Shown: positions 18,091-26,445 of the stretch, one piece after another
How positions within the stretch are numbered: the stretch's first letter is position 1
Layout: the number at the start of each line of letters is the position of its first letter
Origin: Desulfobacteraceae bacterium
GTDB taxonomy: Bacteria; Desulfobacterota; DSM-4660; Desulfatiglandales; B25-G16
Direction of reading: 5' to 3'
Assembly: GCA_030615105.1 (NCBI GenBank)
Contig: JAUWZV010000007.1
Location: 1 to 39,021, forward strand
DNA: 39,021 nt
Translations under genes and position numbers: made by a program
The notes under the pieces: generated by a model
Told to the model about the DNA's origin: nothing
What the model saw: only the letters and a program-made list of their open reading frames with translations
Database searches by the model: none

Positions 18091-18237
18091 ATGGCAAAGC
18101 CGTTAATCCCAATGCCCAAAAAAGAGACAGGAGAAAAGCGAAAGATTCTTTGCTGGAGAGATATTCAGCGACGCCTTAAAGGCCTGTTATCAATTGCCCG
18201 CAAGCGGCAGAGATGTCACTCCCCTTGCTTTTTCTGA
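18091..18237 (+). CDS. Possible small basic ORF, doubtful
   Basis: A 48-residue, Lys/Arg-rich reading frame begins at an ATG directly behind AAGGAG (only 2 nt spacing), with a TTGACA about 25 bp upstream. Its last 62 bp overlap the 3' end of rlmN on the other strand. No motif is visible. It may be chance; the ribosome binding site is the only support. Confidence 0.2.
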   Translation: MAKPLIPMPKKETGEKRKILCWRDIQRRLKGLLSIARKRQRCHSPCFF

Positions 18238-19273
18238 TCGTAACAGTGTAGTTTTTTCTGATTAGTTCTCCCTGAAAGGCGACAATATTGCCCTCATCAG
18301 GTGCATCAAAGGGACTCCCATTATAGCGATTGAATGGAATAAGGTTTATCTTTGCCCTGATATTTTTTAGGAGTCTTGCCAAGTTTGTAGCATCACTAAG
18401 CCTATCATTAATATCCTTAATAAGGATGTATTCAAATGTAATTCTCCTCCCCCTTGGTAGAGGGAAGCGGGTCAGGGTGTCTATTAATTGCTTTAAAGGA
18501 TATCTACTGTTAATGGGCATAAGGAGGTTCCTGGTTTTATCATCGGCAGCATTAAGAGAAACAGCCAGATTGATAGAAAGTTCTCTCCCGAGTTTTTCTA
18601 TCTCAGGCACAAGACCACAAGTAGAAAGAGTCACCCGGCGGCGGGAAAAATTCAGGCCATCTGGAGAAATTATATTTTTTACTGCCTTTTTTACAGCCGC
18701 GTAATTTTCCAATGGCTCACCCATACCCATCAAGACGATGTTTTTAAGTTTATCTGGTTGATCCATTGATTGTCTGATCTGGATGACCTGGTCTATTATC
18801 TCTGAGCTCTTCAGGTTCCGGGTGAAGCCTTGTCTGGCAGTTAGGCAAAACTTACATCCCATGGCACAACCAACCTGGGACGATATGCAAATTGTATAAT
18901 GGTTCCTCTCAGGAATAAGCACGGACTCAATACTGTTGCCATCCTCAAGTTCAAACAAGAATTTTTTCGTGCCATCAAGAGAGACCTCGGTTTTAGCTAT
19001 TTTTAGCTGGCTTATAATGGCATTTGAGCTGAGATAATTCCTTAACTCCTTAGAGATATTGGTCATTTCCTCGAATGAATCGGTTTGGCAGCCGAATATC
19101 CACTGTCTAATCTGTTCAGCCCGGTAGGGTTCAAGCCCGCGTTTTTCTACCCACTCCTTGGTCTCCTCCAAGTCCATATCCTTTAAATCCAGCTTGGCCA
19201 TCTCAGTTTCATTTATCCTCTGGCCTTTTCCCTCAATCATTATAATTGGTTTTACTGAATGCTGATCCGTCAA
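18176..19273 (-). CDS. rlmN: Dual-specificity 23S rRNA/tRNA adenine C2-methyltransferase RlmN
   Basis: RlmN is a radical SAM enzyme that methylates C2 of A2503 in 23S rRNA and A37 in some tRNAs. The protein has 365 residues: an N-terminal helical domain (residues ~30-100, LEPYRAEQIRQWIFG), the radical SAM motif CAMGCKFC, GMGEPLENY, TLSTCGLVP, and the C-terminal SAACGQL that carries the conserved Cys used as methyl carrier. The annotated Met gives a tail of about 24 residues before MAKLDLKDMDLEE; the internal Met may be the true start. It is the last clearly core gene before the accessory region. Confidence 0.95.
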   Translation of the reverse strand: MTDQHSVKPIIMIEGKGQRINETEMAKLDLKDMDLEETKEWVEKRGLEPYRAEQIRQWIFGCQTDSFEEMTNISKELRNYLSSNAIISQLKIAKTEVSLDGTKKFLFELEDGNSIESVLIPERNHYTICISSQVGCAMGCKFCLTARQGFTRNLKSSEIIDQVIQIRQSMDQPDKLKNIVLMGMGEPLENYAAVKKAVKNIISPDGLNFSRRRVTLSTCGLVPEIEKLGRELSINLAVSLNAADDKTRNLLMPINSRYPLKQLIDTLTRFPLPRGRRITFEYILIKDINDRLSDATNLARLLKNIRAKINLIPFNRYNGSPFDAPDEGNIVAFQGELIRKNYTVTIRKSKGSDISAACGQLITGL

Positions 19274-19756
19274 TAATGTTGCAGAGGATAGTAATTTTTG
19301 TCAAATTAAAATCTTAAGCCCAGCAAGGTCTCTTTAGATTACCTCGGGACTTTTCACCTATGAAATGAAAACTCCTAACCCGAATTCCACGCTCCCAAAA
19401 ATTTTCAGTTGACCACTTTACAGTCTAAGTTATATATTTGGTGGAAAATAACCAAAAATATATTAAATTGAATAAGAGATCAATAATACTTATCTCCCAG
19501 AATGGTCCCTTCTCAAATTTGTTGATAGTGCTGAAATCAATATAACGGCTTTTGGTTTAGAGAGTCAAACGTTTAATACTGGAAATGATCCTGTGCCATT
19601 TTCCGTCATCATCTTTTTGATGTATACCCTCTAACTAGTTAACTTGACTTATGCTTTTAAATTTACATGGCTCATTTCCAGGACGAATTCTGAGGAAAGA
19701 TTTTAGCTGAGCTGAGATGCTCACATTGGGTAGGTTGTTATGAAGGGTTATTAAAA
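19274..19756. other. Gene-free gap at the left edge of the accessory island
   Basis: About 480 bp between rlmN (minus) and thyX (plus). No gene, tRNA or direct repeat was found. A TTGACT at 19644-19649 could be the -35 of a thyX promoter, but the -10 is poor. I looked for remains of the missing half of the truncated thymidylate synthase and found none. Confidence 0.35.
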
Positions 19757-21175
19757 ATGGAAAAATCAAAAGCTATAATATTAACTTACTCACCAGAGCC
19801 AAAAAAGACATGTGCAGCAGCAGCTAGAATCTCCACAACCCTGGGGACAGCCACGGAAATCTATGAAAAGACAAATGATGATAATATAGGGAATTTAATA
19901 TCCAAAGTCTTAAGCTCGGGACATAAGTCCTTTATTGAACATGCATATTTCACAATTGCTTTTGAAAATGTGTCCGTTTTTTTAGAAGAGTTCATTATTG
20001 AATTTAGATTAGCCTCGTTTACAGTAAAATCAAGAAGATATGTAGACTTCAGCAATATGGGCTATTATCAGCCTGAGTTCAGATTCTCAAAAAATGTAGC
20101 AGAGAATAAGAAAGAAAAACTTTTAAGAGAGTACAACAATCATATGAATTATCTATTCAGTGAATACAGCTATTTTGTACAAAATGGTATTCCAAAAGAA
20201 GATGCAAGGTTTATTCTCCCATACAGCTACCGAAGCAATTTCTATTGTAGTGTAAATGCAAGGGAATTGCTGCATATTATTTACTCAGCTATTTATGGGA
20301 GAGGAAGAAGATTTCCCGAAATAAAAAATATTGGAAAAAGTCTGTTAGAACAGGCTAAATCGATATTCCCTGATGTTTTTGACCTTTTAGAAACTGTAGA
20401 AAGTGGGAGTGAAGATAAAGAAGAGCGACTGAGAAAACTGTTTGAACAAAAACTTATTAAAGAAAAAGCAACTACCCATCTAACTGAACTAATTTCCTAT
20501 ACTAAAGAACCTGAAGAAATAGTGGTGATTTCAGCTATAGCAAGCAATACGGGATGCAAGACATATATGGCAAAGGAAATAATCGCGAAAGATCGAAACA
20601 TTTTTGATGAAGTCCTGAAGATTATAATGCGAGATAGAAGGAAAAGGGAGTTAGAACAGGCAAATTTCACCTTTAGAATAAACGGCATTTCTTTAGCTGG
20701 GCTTACTCACATAGTAAGGCATAGAATTCATTCAATAATAGTTCCTTCTTTTACCGAATTTGGTAAGAGCGAGGAATATTCAATACCTGATACAATAAGA
20801 GGGACAAAAGGTTATCTGGAGAGATATAATGAAGTCTGGAGGAGAAATAAAGCTGCCTTTAATGATTTTAGAGAAATAGGGGTTCTGAAGGAAGACCTTG
20901 TATATTTATATCTGAGCGGCAATGTACTTGACATCATTACAACTATGAATGGAAGAGAATTATATCATTTTATCCAATTAAGATCATGCAATAGAGCACA
21001 ATGGGAAATCAGAAATATAGCTATTGATATGTTAAAAAAACTCCGAAAGGTTGCTCCTAAATTGTTCGCAGAATATGGCCCTGCATGCTTTATGACAGGA
21101 AAATGTCCGGAAGGAAAATACAGTTGCGGTAGAATGGATGAGATTCGGGAGTTTTTTGGAGGGAACTTAGAATAG
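19757..21175 (+). CDS. thyX: Tandem-domain flavin-dependent thymidylate synthase
   Basis: ThyX makes dTMP from dUMP using methylenetetrahydrofolate, FAD and NADPH. At 472 residues this protein is about twice the usual ThyX length and contains two ThyX-like halves. The C-terminal half (residues ~240-472) has the ThyX signature RHRIHSIIVPS (321-331), NGRELYHF (398-405) and LRSCNRAQWEIR (408-419), so it should be the catalytic copy. The N-terminal half (residues ~1-215) has GHKSFIEHAYF, a degenerate signature (FRLASFTVKSRRY) and NARELLHII, so it has lost the RHR core. The tail has a Cys cluster (C444, C450, C457). The thymidylate kinase gene follows 154 bp downstream on the same strand. Confidence 0.9.
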   Translation: MEKSKAIILTYSPEPKKTCAAAARISTTLGTATEIYEKTNDDNIGNLISKVLSSGHKSFIEHAYFTIAFENVSVFLEEFIIEFRLASFTVKSRRYVDFSNMGYYQPEFRFSKNVAENKKEKLLREYNNHMNYLFSEYSYFVQNGIPKEDARFILPYSYRSNFYCSVNARELLHIIYSAIYGRGRRFPEIKNIGKSLLEQAKSIFPDVFDLLETVESGSEDKEERLRKLFEQKLIKEKATTHLTELISYTKEPEEIVVISAIASNTGCKTYMAKEIIAKDRNIFDEVLKIIMRDRRKRELEQANFTFRINGISLAGLTHIVRHRIHSIIVPSFTEFGKSEEYSIPDTIRGTKGYLERYNEVWRRNKAAFNDFREIGVLKEDLVYLYLSGNVLDIITTMNGRELYHFIQLRSCNRAQWEIRNIAIDMLKKLRKVAPKLFAEYGPACFMTGKCPEGKYSCGRMDEIREFFGGNLE

Positions 21176-21329
21176 GAAGATGGCTTTTGAAATAATTTAG
21201 AGTGGCCACTATATGATCGGGCAGCAATCCCTTCTAACAGTTGTGTCTCGCTTGATCGGGAATGCCATACACCGGGACTTAAATTCACAGTCCAAATTCT
21301 CTCTTTTGCCAAGGTCAAATTGCGACAAC

Positions 21330-21923
21330 ATGGACGGTAAACTGATTGTAATTGAAGGCGTAGATAAAGCTGGAAAAACTACCCAAATATTGAAAATAAG
21401 TAACTGGCTCAATTCACAAGGGATTCTAAATCTTATATCAAGTGAACTAACAACACCAATTGGCCCTTTTATTCGTGCCAATCTAGGATGTTCAACGTTT
21501 ACAGCGGCAATAAAAGCTATGCTCTTTGCCGCAGATCGATTGTACAGGTTTCAAGTCGAGGTTGAACCTTCATTAAAGTCAAATGTCAATGTTCTTGCGG
21601 ATCGGTGGGTTCTTTCATCGCTTGCATATCAAGGTGTCGAGGGTCTTGATTCCAAATTCATTCTTGCACTTAATGCCTTAGTTAGGTCTCCAGATCTTAT
21701 TATTTTAATAGATATTGCCCCTGATGAAGCGTGGCGACGTGGCCAAATAGAGGAGGAACCAATACAGTATAGTTTACCATTTTTAAAAAAGGTACGGCAG
21801 AAATATGTTGATTTAGCTAAGAAATCTCAAATACCCATAATAAACGGTATGCAGTCGCCCGAAATCGTATTTTCGGAAATAATTCAGGTCATTTATACAA
21901 ATCTGGGTAAGTTCGATATCTAG
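21330..21923 (+). CDS. tmk: Thymidylate kinase-like protein
   Basis: Thymidylate kinase phosphorylates dTMP to dTDP. From ATG 21330 the protein has 197 residues, the normal size. It has the P-loop IEGVDKAGKTTQ near residues 8-19, the DRW motif LADRWVLSSLAYQG (the usual form is DRY) near residue 90, a nucleotide-binding strand DLIILIDIAPDEA, and a lid-like Arg region RRGQIEEE. An in-frame ATG at 21213 would add 39 residues with no homology, so I prefer the later start. Placed after thyX, it makes a two-step dUMP-to-dTDP module. It could be a deoxynucleoside-monophosphate kinase of other specificity. Confidence 0.85.
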   Translation: MDGKLIVIEGVDKAGKTTQILKISNWLNSQGILNLISSELTTPIGPFIRANLGCSTFTAAIKAMLFAADRLYRFQVEVEPSLKSNVNVLADRWVLSSLAYQGVEGLDSKFILALNALVRSPDLIILIDIAPDEAWRRGQIEEEPIQYSLPFLKKVRQKYVDLAKKSQIPIINGMQSPEIVFSEIIQVIYTNLGKFDI

Positions 21924-21965
21924 TTTCAATATTCGGTGATTTTGATGGTGATGGTTCGCAAAATC

Positions 21966-21988
21966 AAAAGCTCCATCAAAGCTTTTTT
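21966..21988. terminator. Bidirectional intrinsic terminator between tmk and the toroid-protein gene
   Basis: AAAAGCT (21966-21972) and AGCTTTT (21980-21986) form a 7 bp stem with a 7 nt loop. T-runs occur on the plus side, and the A-run gives T's on the minus side. It lies between convergent genes; the minus-strand gene's stop codon starts at 21989, right at its edge. Confidence 0.55.
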
Positions 21989-23648
21989 AGTTAGCTTTCG
22001 ACTTCTGATTTTTAAACAGTATGCTGACTAACAACTGTACAGCAGCAACTAAAACTGTGAAGCCTAAGTTTATTAACTGTGAATAAGCACCATATAATAT
22101 TACGCCTGCAGTTATCAAAAGAGCTGTAATAATAGTGTATTTTAGGAATTTTTGAAGGCTTCCTTTTGTTTTGTGCCAAAAGGCAATGATCATAAGAGTT
22201 ATGATTACTGAAATAAAAATTTGGCCTGCTACAGATAGTGGAGGAATGAGGTAGTTCTGAGGAATGGGATAATTCAATACGAGATACCAATACACTCCTT
22301 GGATAAGTAAAATGTATATAATTTTTATGTGCCGATTCATATCGTTAAGTTGATCGGAGTAATTCATCTTTTTCTGCAGTTTGTTTGTTTCCATAATACT
22401 CGAATGAGTAGCTCTTACCTGATTATCAATCTTGACTAATTTTGTTTCGATTTCATTCACCGCCTGTTCAACTTTATTAACGCTATGGTGGATCTCTAAC
22501 ATCGAACCCATAGAACTAGCTCGGCTTATGAATTCCATCAGGCATGTTGCATTATGACAAAGTTCAAAAATTGTGCCTCGTGCATCTCCCGGATAACGCC
22601 ATAAACCTGTATTAGGATCTTGTGCTTTGACAATTTCAAAAATGGCTCTCAACATCACAGGAAGATAAGGACTCAACCCTGATCGAAGAAGAGTAGTTAA
22701 TACGATGGGTTTTGGATGAAATATGTAAGTTGCACGTCGGCCGTTGACTTCATAGACCATTGTAAGTGTATTGGACCACTGATTAGGATTTTCTATGAGG
22801 TAACTAATCCCTCTTTCTACCAGATTTCTAGAATTTTCGTTTCCCACAGAAAGTAGAGCCAACAAAGCATGAGCTGTATCCCATGGATCGCTATTTCCGT
22901 CCTTGAATTCTCTTCCCCAGCCCCCATCTGTTGGATTATTTGCTTCACAAAGCCAGGTTATTGCATCTTTTAGAGGTTTTGCAACAAAATCAAGCTCCAG
23001 AGGTTCTCGGGCTTGTAATACTGCAAGGGTGTGAATGACTAAAGATGTTACGTATATAAAAGCCCGAATTTCTTTTCGGGGTCCCCAAGATGAATCTTCC
23101 TTTTGCTGGCTAACTAACCAGTGGGCAGCTTTGATGGCTTCAGGGGAATTCAGCCCTAAATAACCAGATTCAAATAGCTGATAGAGGCAGTAGCAGGTCG
23201 GTTCTGCCAAGATAACATCTGGTATTGAAGCCATTGGCCATCCACCAACAGGTGTTGTACCTGTTGAGTCCTCCACAAAACGCTTTAAGACCGTATCAGC
23301 AGCTGTCCGCAGATCAGGATAAGTTGGGCTTGTACGACTCAAAAGCCCTACCGCATACGCCGAACTACTTATTCCAATTTTTTTTTCATCAAGATAATGG
23401 TACCATCCGACTTCATTATTTTTCCGAACAACTCGTTTTTTTAACGCATCAGTTGATTGTTTAAGCCGTAATTTTATAAGATAGACTACATCGAAAAAAA
23501 TTCTCCCACTGAAATTACCATTAGATATACAATCAAAACAAACTGAAACCCCAGGCCTTAGAAGGTATGTTTCATACTCTGAAACTGGACGTTGGCACGA
23601 TGAACAAATTACTTGAACATCTTTTTGAGACGTGTGTTCGTCTGGCAT
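21987..23648 (-). CDS. Zinc-finger / alpha-alpha-toroid / coiled-coil membrane protein of unknown function
   Basis: This is a 553-residue protein with an unusual layout. Residues 15-40 hold two CxxC pairs (Cys15/18, Cys37/40), a small zinc finger. Residues ~75-375 form repeats of the squalene-cyclase/prenyltransferase toroid type (WLVSQQKEDSSWG, WLCEANNPTDGGWG, DPWDTAHALLALL). No DxDD-type cyclase acid motif is visible, so catalysis is uncertain. Residues ~388-440 look like a coiled coil, and ~443-550 contain four transmembrane helices. The cytoplasmic toroid would thus be tethered to the inner membrane. It starts 11 bp after the radical SAM gene, with GAGGAG as ribosome binding site, so the two form an operon. 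I know of no named family with this architecture. Confidence 0.8.
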   Translation of the reverse strand: MPDEHTSQKDVQVICSSCQRPVSEYETYLLRPGVSVCFDCISNGNFSGRIFFDVVYLIKLRLKQSTDALKKRVVRKNNEVGWYHYLDEKKIGISSSAYAVGLLSRTSPTYPDLRTAADTVLKRFVEDSTGTTPVGGWPMASIPDVILAEPTCYCLYQLFESGYLGLNSPEAIKAAHWLVSQQKEDSSWGPRKEIRAFIYVTSLVIHTLAVLQAREPLELDFVAKPLKDAITWLCEANNPTDGGWGREFKDGNSDPWDTAHALLALLSVGNENSRNLVERGISYLIENPNQWSNTLTMVYEVNGRRATYIFHPKPIVLTTLLRSGLSPYLPVMLRAIFEIVKAQDPNTGLWRYPGDARGTIFELCHNATCLMEFISRASSMGSMLEIHHSVNKVEQAVNEIETKLVKIDNQVRATHSSIMETNKLQKKMNYSDQLNDMNRHIKIIYILLIQGVYWYLVLNYPIPQNYLIPPLSVAGQIFISVIITLMIIAFWHKTKGSLQKFLKYTIITALLITAGVILYGAYSQLINLGFTVLVAAVQLLVSILFKNQKSKAN

Positions 23649-23659
23649 TGCTTAGCTCC

Positions 23660-25150
23660 TCACTGGCTAATGCTAAAGTTGGTGTGGACAGCAGGTTCGT
23701 GACTTTCACGAGCAAGACCAAAAGGAAATGATTGGACACCGGCCTCCAAAACCTGCTTGATAAAATCTTTGTAGCTGACCCCTGGTGCAAAATATCCAAA
23801 CCTGCGCTGATAGTAATATTCTTCGGCGGTCTGGAATTCTTGTTCCCAATCATGAGCGATTTCCATAATATCAAAATATGTGTAGTAACGGCTGACATTT
23901 ACTGGAGTTAAGTGGCGGCGAAGCCATACTTCATCTTCAACCAAGGATCCACCAGACCCAGCAATAATCTGTTGCATTCTGTCCATTCCTTCTATTCCCG
24001 GATACATCATTAGAGGATATGCTGAAATTGCTCCTATGGTATCACGATGCGCATCTAAAAAAGCTTTGGTTTCTGATATGGTATCAGGAGATTCTCCAGC
24101 ATAAAATAAAATATTAACTTTGGCAAAAATTCCTTTTCTCCTTAGAGCTTTTAATAACTTCGAGGCTTTTGATAAGTACCTATTAGGATTGGGAGTTTTA
24201 TTCATTAATCTAAGCATGTAAGGCGAAGCAGTTTCAAGTCCAAGATCGATAATGCGCAGACCACAATCCCATAAAAGTGACACGTAACTGGGTGGAATTA
24301 CATCAACACGAGTTTCGGTCCGCCAAATCGGGCTGATTCCCATTTTTGAAAACATTGAATGCAATCCCATAAGATATTTATGTGAAGCCAAAAAAACCGG
24401 AGTTTCAAGATACATGGGTAATGAATCTGTATTGTATGATTCACATACAGATTTAATTTCAGTCGAAAGACTTTTAGGCGAACGCCTTCGGAAACTAATG
24501 TTGGTTGAGACGCAGAAAGAACATCCAAAAGGACACCCTCTCGCAAACTCAACGCTTGCTGGAAATTCCTTAAGCTCTGGATATATAGAATAGTCTAATG
24601 TTGGTAACGTTGTGAGTTCGCTATTCGAGTATCTAGGAAGTGGCATTTCGCGCGTTACTACACTAGGAATTTGGGTAATTGGCTCGCCATCATCTAGCGT
24701 CTTCAGAATTTGTAGCATGGGTAGCTCGCCTTCCCCGCAAACAACTGCATCTAGAGCACTGCACTCTTCCAAGGCCCTAGCAGGGATTTCTCCTACATGA
24801 TGCTGGCCACCAGCAATCAAGTTAGCCTTGGGTAGCAACCTTCTTGCAATTCGTGCCCACTTTAACAAATAAGGATATGAAAACCCCGTAAGGCAAGAGA
24901 ATCCAATCACATCCCAACGGTCGGATAGCAATATTTTTTGATATTGATGTTCTTTTTGCTCAACATTTTGCCAAAGCTGTGGATCGAAAAGTTGCACGTG
25001 GTGGCCGTATTCTTTCAGAATAGATCCGATCGCGAGGATGCCATAATTTGTCCCTCTTTGAAAGGAAAGACGTCCAAAATGTGCCCTTTTTCCACGCTCT
25101 GACGGTAGATTGATTAGCAATATTCTCATGTTTTTCTCAGATGAAGTCAT
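23660..25150 (-). CDS. B12-binding-domain radical SAM protein
   Basis: This is a 496-residue protein. Residues ~8-140 form a cobalamin-binding-like Rossmann domain (MRILLINLPSERG, YGILAIGSILKEYG, DVIGFSCLTG, AGGQHHVGEIP, DAVVCGEGE). The radical SAM core follows, with the cluster motif RGCPFGCSFC near residue 208 and the downstream LGLETASPYMLRLMNK landmark. The classical DxHxxG cobalamin ligand motif is not seen, so B12 may be bound base-off without a protein ligand or not at all. The C-terminal ~120 residues have no recognised domain. The family does methylations, ring contractions and other radical chemistry; the substrate is unknown. Met8 is an alternative start. It is transcribed with the toroid membrane protein. 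Confidence 0.88.
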   Translation of the reverse strand: MTSSEKNMRILLINLPSERGKRAHFGRLSFQRGTNYGILAIGSILKEYGHHVQLFDPQLWQNVEQKEHQYQKILLSDRWDVIGFSCLTGFSYPYLLKWARIARRLLPKANLIAGGQHHVGEIPARALEECSALDAVVCGEGELPMLQILKTLDDGEPITQIPSVVTREMPLPRYSNSELTTLPTLDYSIYPELKEFPASVEFARGCPFGCSFCVSTNISFRRRSPKSLSTEIKSVCESYNTDSLPMYLETPVFLASHKYLMGLHSMFSKMGISPIWRTETRVDVIPPSYVSLLWDCGLRIIDLGLETASPYMLRLMNKTPNPNRYLSKASKLLKALRRKGIFAKVNILFYAGESPDTISETKAFLDAHRDTIGAISAYPLMMYPGIEGMDRMQQIIAGSGGSLVEDEVWLRRHLTPVNVSRYYTYFDIMEIAHDWEQEFQTAEEYYYQRRFGYFAPGVSYKDFIKQVLEAGVQSFPFGLARESHEPAVHTNFSISQ

Positions 25151-25626
25151 AACCGCAATGACCGCTTACTCGTTACCCTCTTAATTTGTGCCAAATTCAA
25201 TATTTCGTATGAACTGCCAAAAATAAACAGATTAGGGCGTACTCTAGCTTCACCCTTATTCTCAAATCTTATTGTTCTGCATCCTGAGTTTTGCACATCC
25301 AAGACCTGATGATCCTCTCGAGTGCGAAATAGCGCGGATTAGGATTCAGCAAATGATTGTGGAATGAGCCAACAAGGAAAACCTGTTCATGCATAATATA
25401 CTGGATTAATTAATCTACTTAAAAATAGGCGCTTTGCCATGCCAAATTAATAATCTTGAAAGCAATATCAAATAACAAAACCTTCCTTAAGGCATATAAA
25501 CTATATTTGAGATATTATTATGGGTCAAGTCTAAACTACTTTTAAGAGCTTTAATTAATTATGCAAACTGCATCATGAGATGTATGACAGTTAGTCAAAC
25601 TCTATCATGCCCTTTGCGAAGAATGA
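25151..25626. other. Gene-free stretch upstream of the radical SAM gene
   Basis: No open frame, RNA gene or clear repeat was found. It must contain the promoter of the minus-strand radical SAM operon, but no convincing hexamer pair is visible. It probably includes decayed mobile-element DNA, given the broken transposase that follows. Confidence 0.35.
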
Positions 25627-26102
25627 TTAAAGAAAAAAGACAGTCAGCCAGAAACCGACAAAGTTGAACAGTTAATAGGCATAGAGCTTCCTGAAGGAGA
25701 TTTTAAGATCCTCAAAGAACAAAACAAGGAGCAGGGAAAAACCAAATACGAAACCAGCAAAACAGAAATCAGAGAACTGATAAAAACGTTTTATGAAAAG
25801 CGCTACAAGCGTGGGGCATCCTGTCTTAAAAACTTTCTGACCGCCTATTTAGCCACATTGAACTCTGGCTGAAGGCAAGGGTAATTGCTCCAAACAAAAT
25901 ATGTCCACTGGAACGGGTATTTAGAGAAATCGGTCATCGTCTTAAGAGAATAGCTTGTGATTGGTCTGATGAAGCCGTAACCAATATTTTTAAAATCATC
26001 ATGATACGGCTGTACCCCAGAGATAAATTGGAGGAATACTGGAAAGAAAAATAAGGTATCAAGGGCTACTCCGATATCCAGATTGTATCGATCACAGCAT
26101 AA
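25627..26102 (+). pseudogene. Degenerate transposase fragment
   Basis: Two reading frames join into one transposase-like sequence. Frame 1 (25627-25872) encodes a charged stretch ending GASCLKNFLTAYLATLNSG before TGA. Frame 3 (about 25845-26054) continues with LFSHIELWLKARVIAPNK, then LERVFREIGHRLKRIACDWSDEA and ends EYWKEK at TAA. The same frame goes on to a second stop at 26102. The ER-x-REI-x-RR pattern and the following W/S-x-E helix resemble the C-terminal part of mutator/IS256-like DDE transposases. The N-terminal catalytic half is absent, so it is a decayed insertion-sequence remnant. The exact family is uncertain. Confidence 0.55.
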
Positions 26103-26445
26103 AGCCGAATCTTTTGAACGAAAAGGTTATTGACTGCAAAGCCTTTTATAAGATTCAAGCTACCATTGCCTGCGGAGCAAAAGGATGCACGATAAAAAGC
26201 TGGGGGTCATGAGTTCGCCAAAGGGGCATTATTTCGGCTTTTGGCTACTGAAGCTTTTTTCTTTTTCCGCACTGAGGAGTAAGGTCTAGCAACTAGAAAG
26301 ATGAAAAGATGTTTCCAGAACCTCTTGACGTTTCAAATTGAAATCAGTAGAATTCCAATTACAGGGAGCTTCAAGGAATTTATCTAGAGAAATAAATTGA
26401 ACCAAGTAAAAAACAAAGAACCATTAAATATATCAGTTGGCTTAG
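26103..26445. other. Gene-free stretch before the methyltransferase gene
   Basis: About 340 bp hold no credible gene. The sequence probably contains the remaining end of the decayed insertion sequence and the promoter for the methyltransferase operon. I could not identify terminal inverted repeats by eye. Confidence 0.3.
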
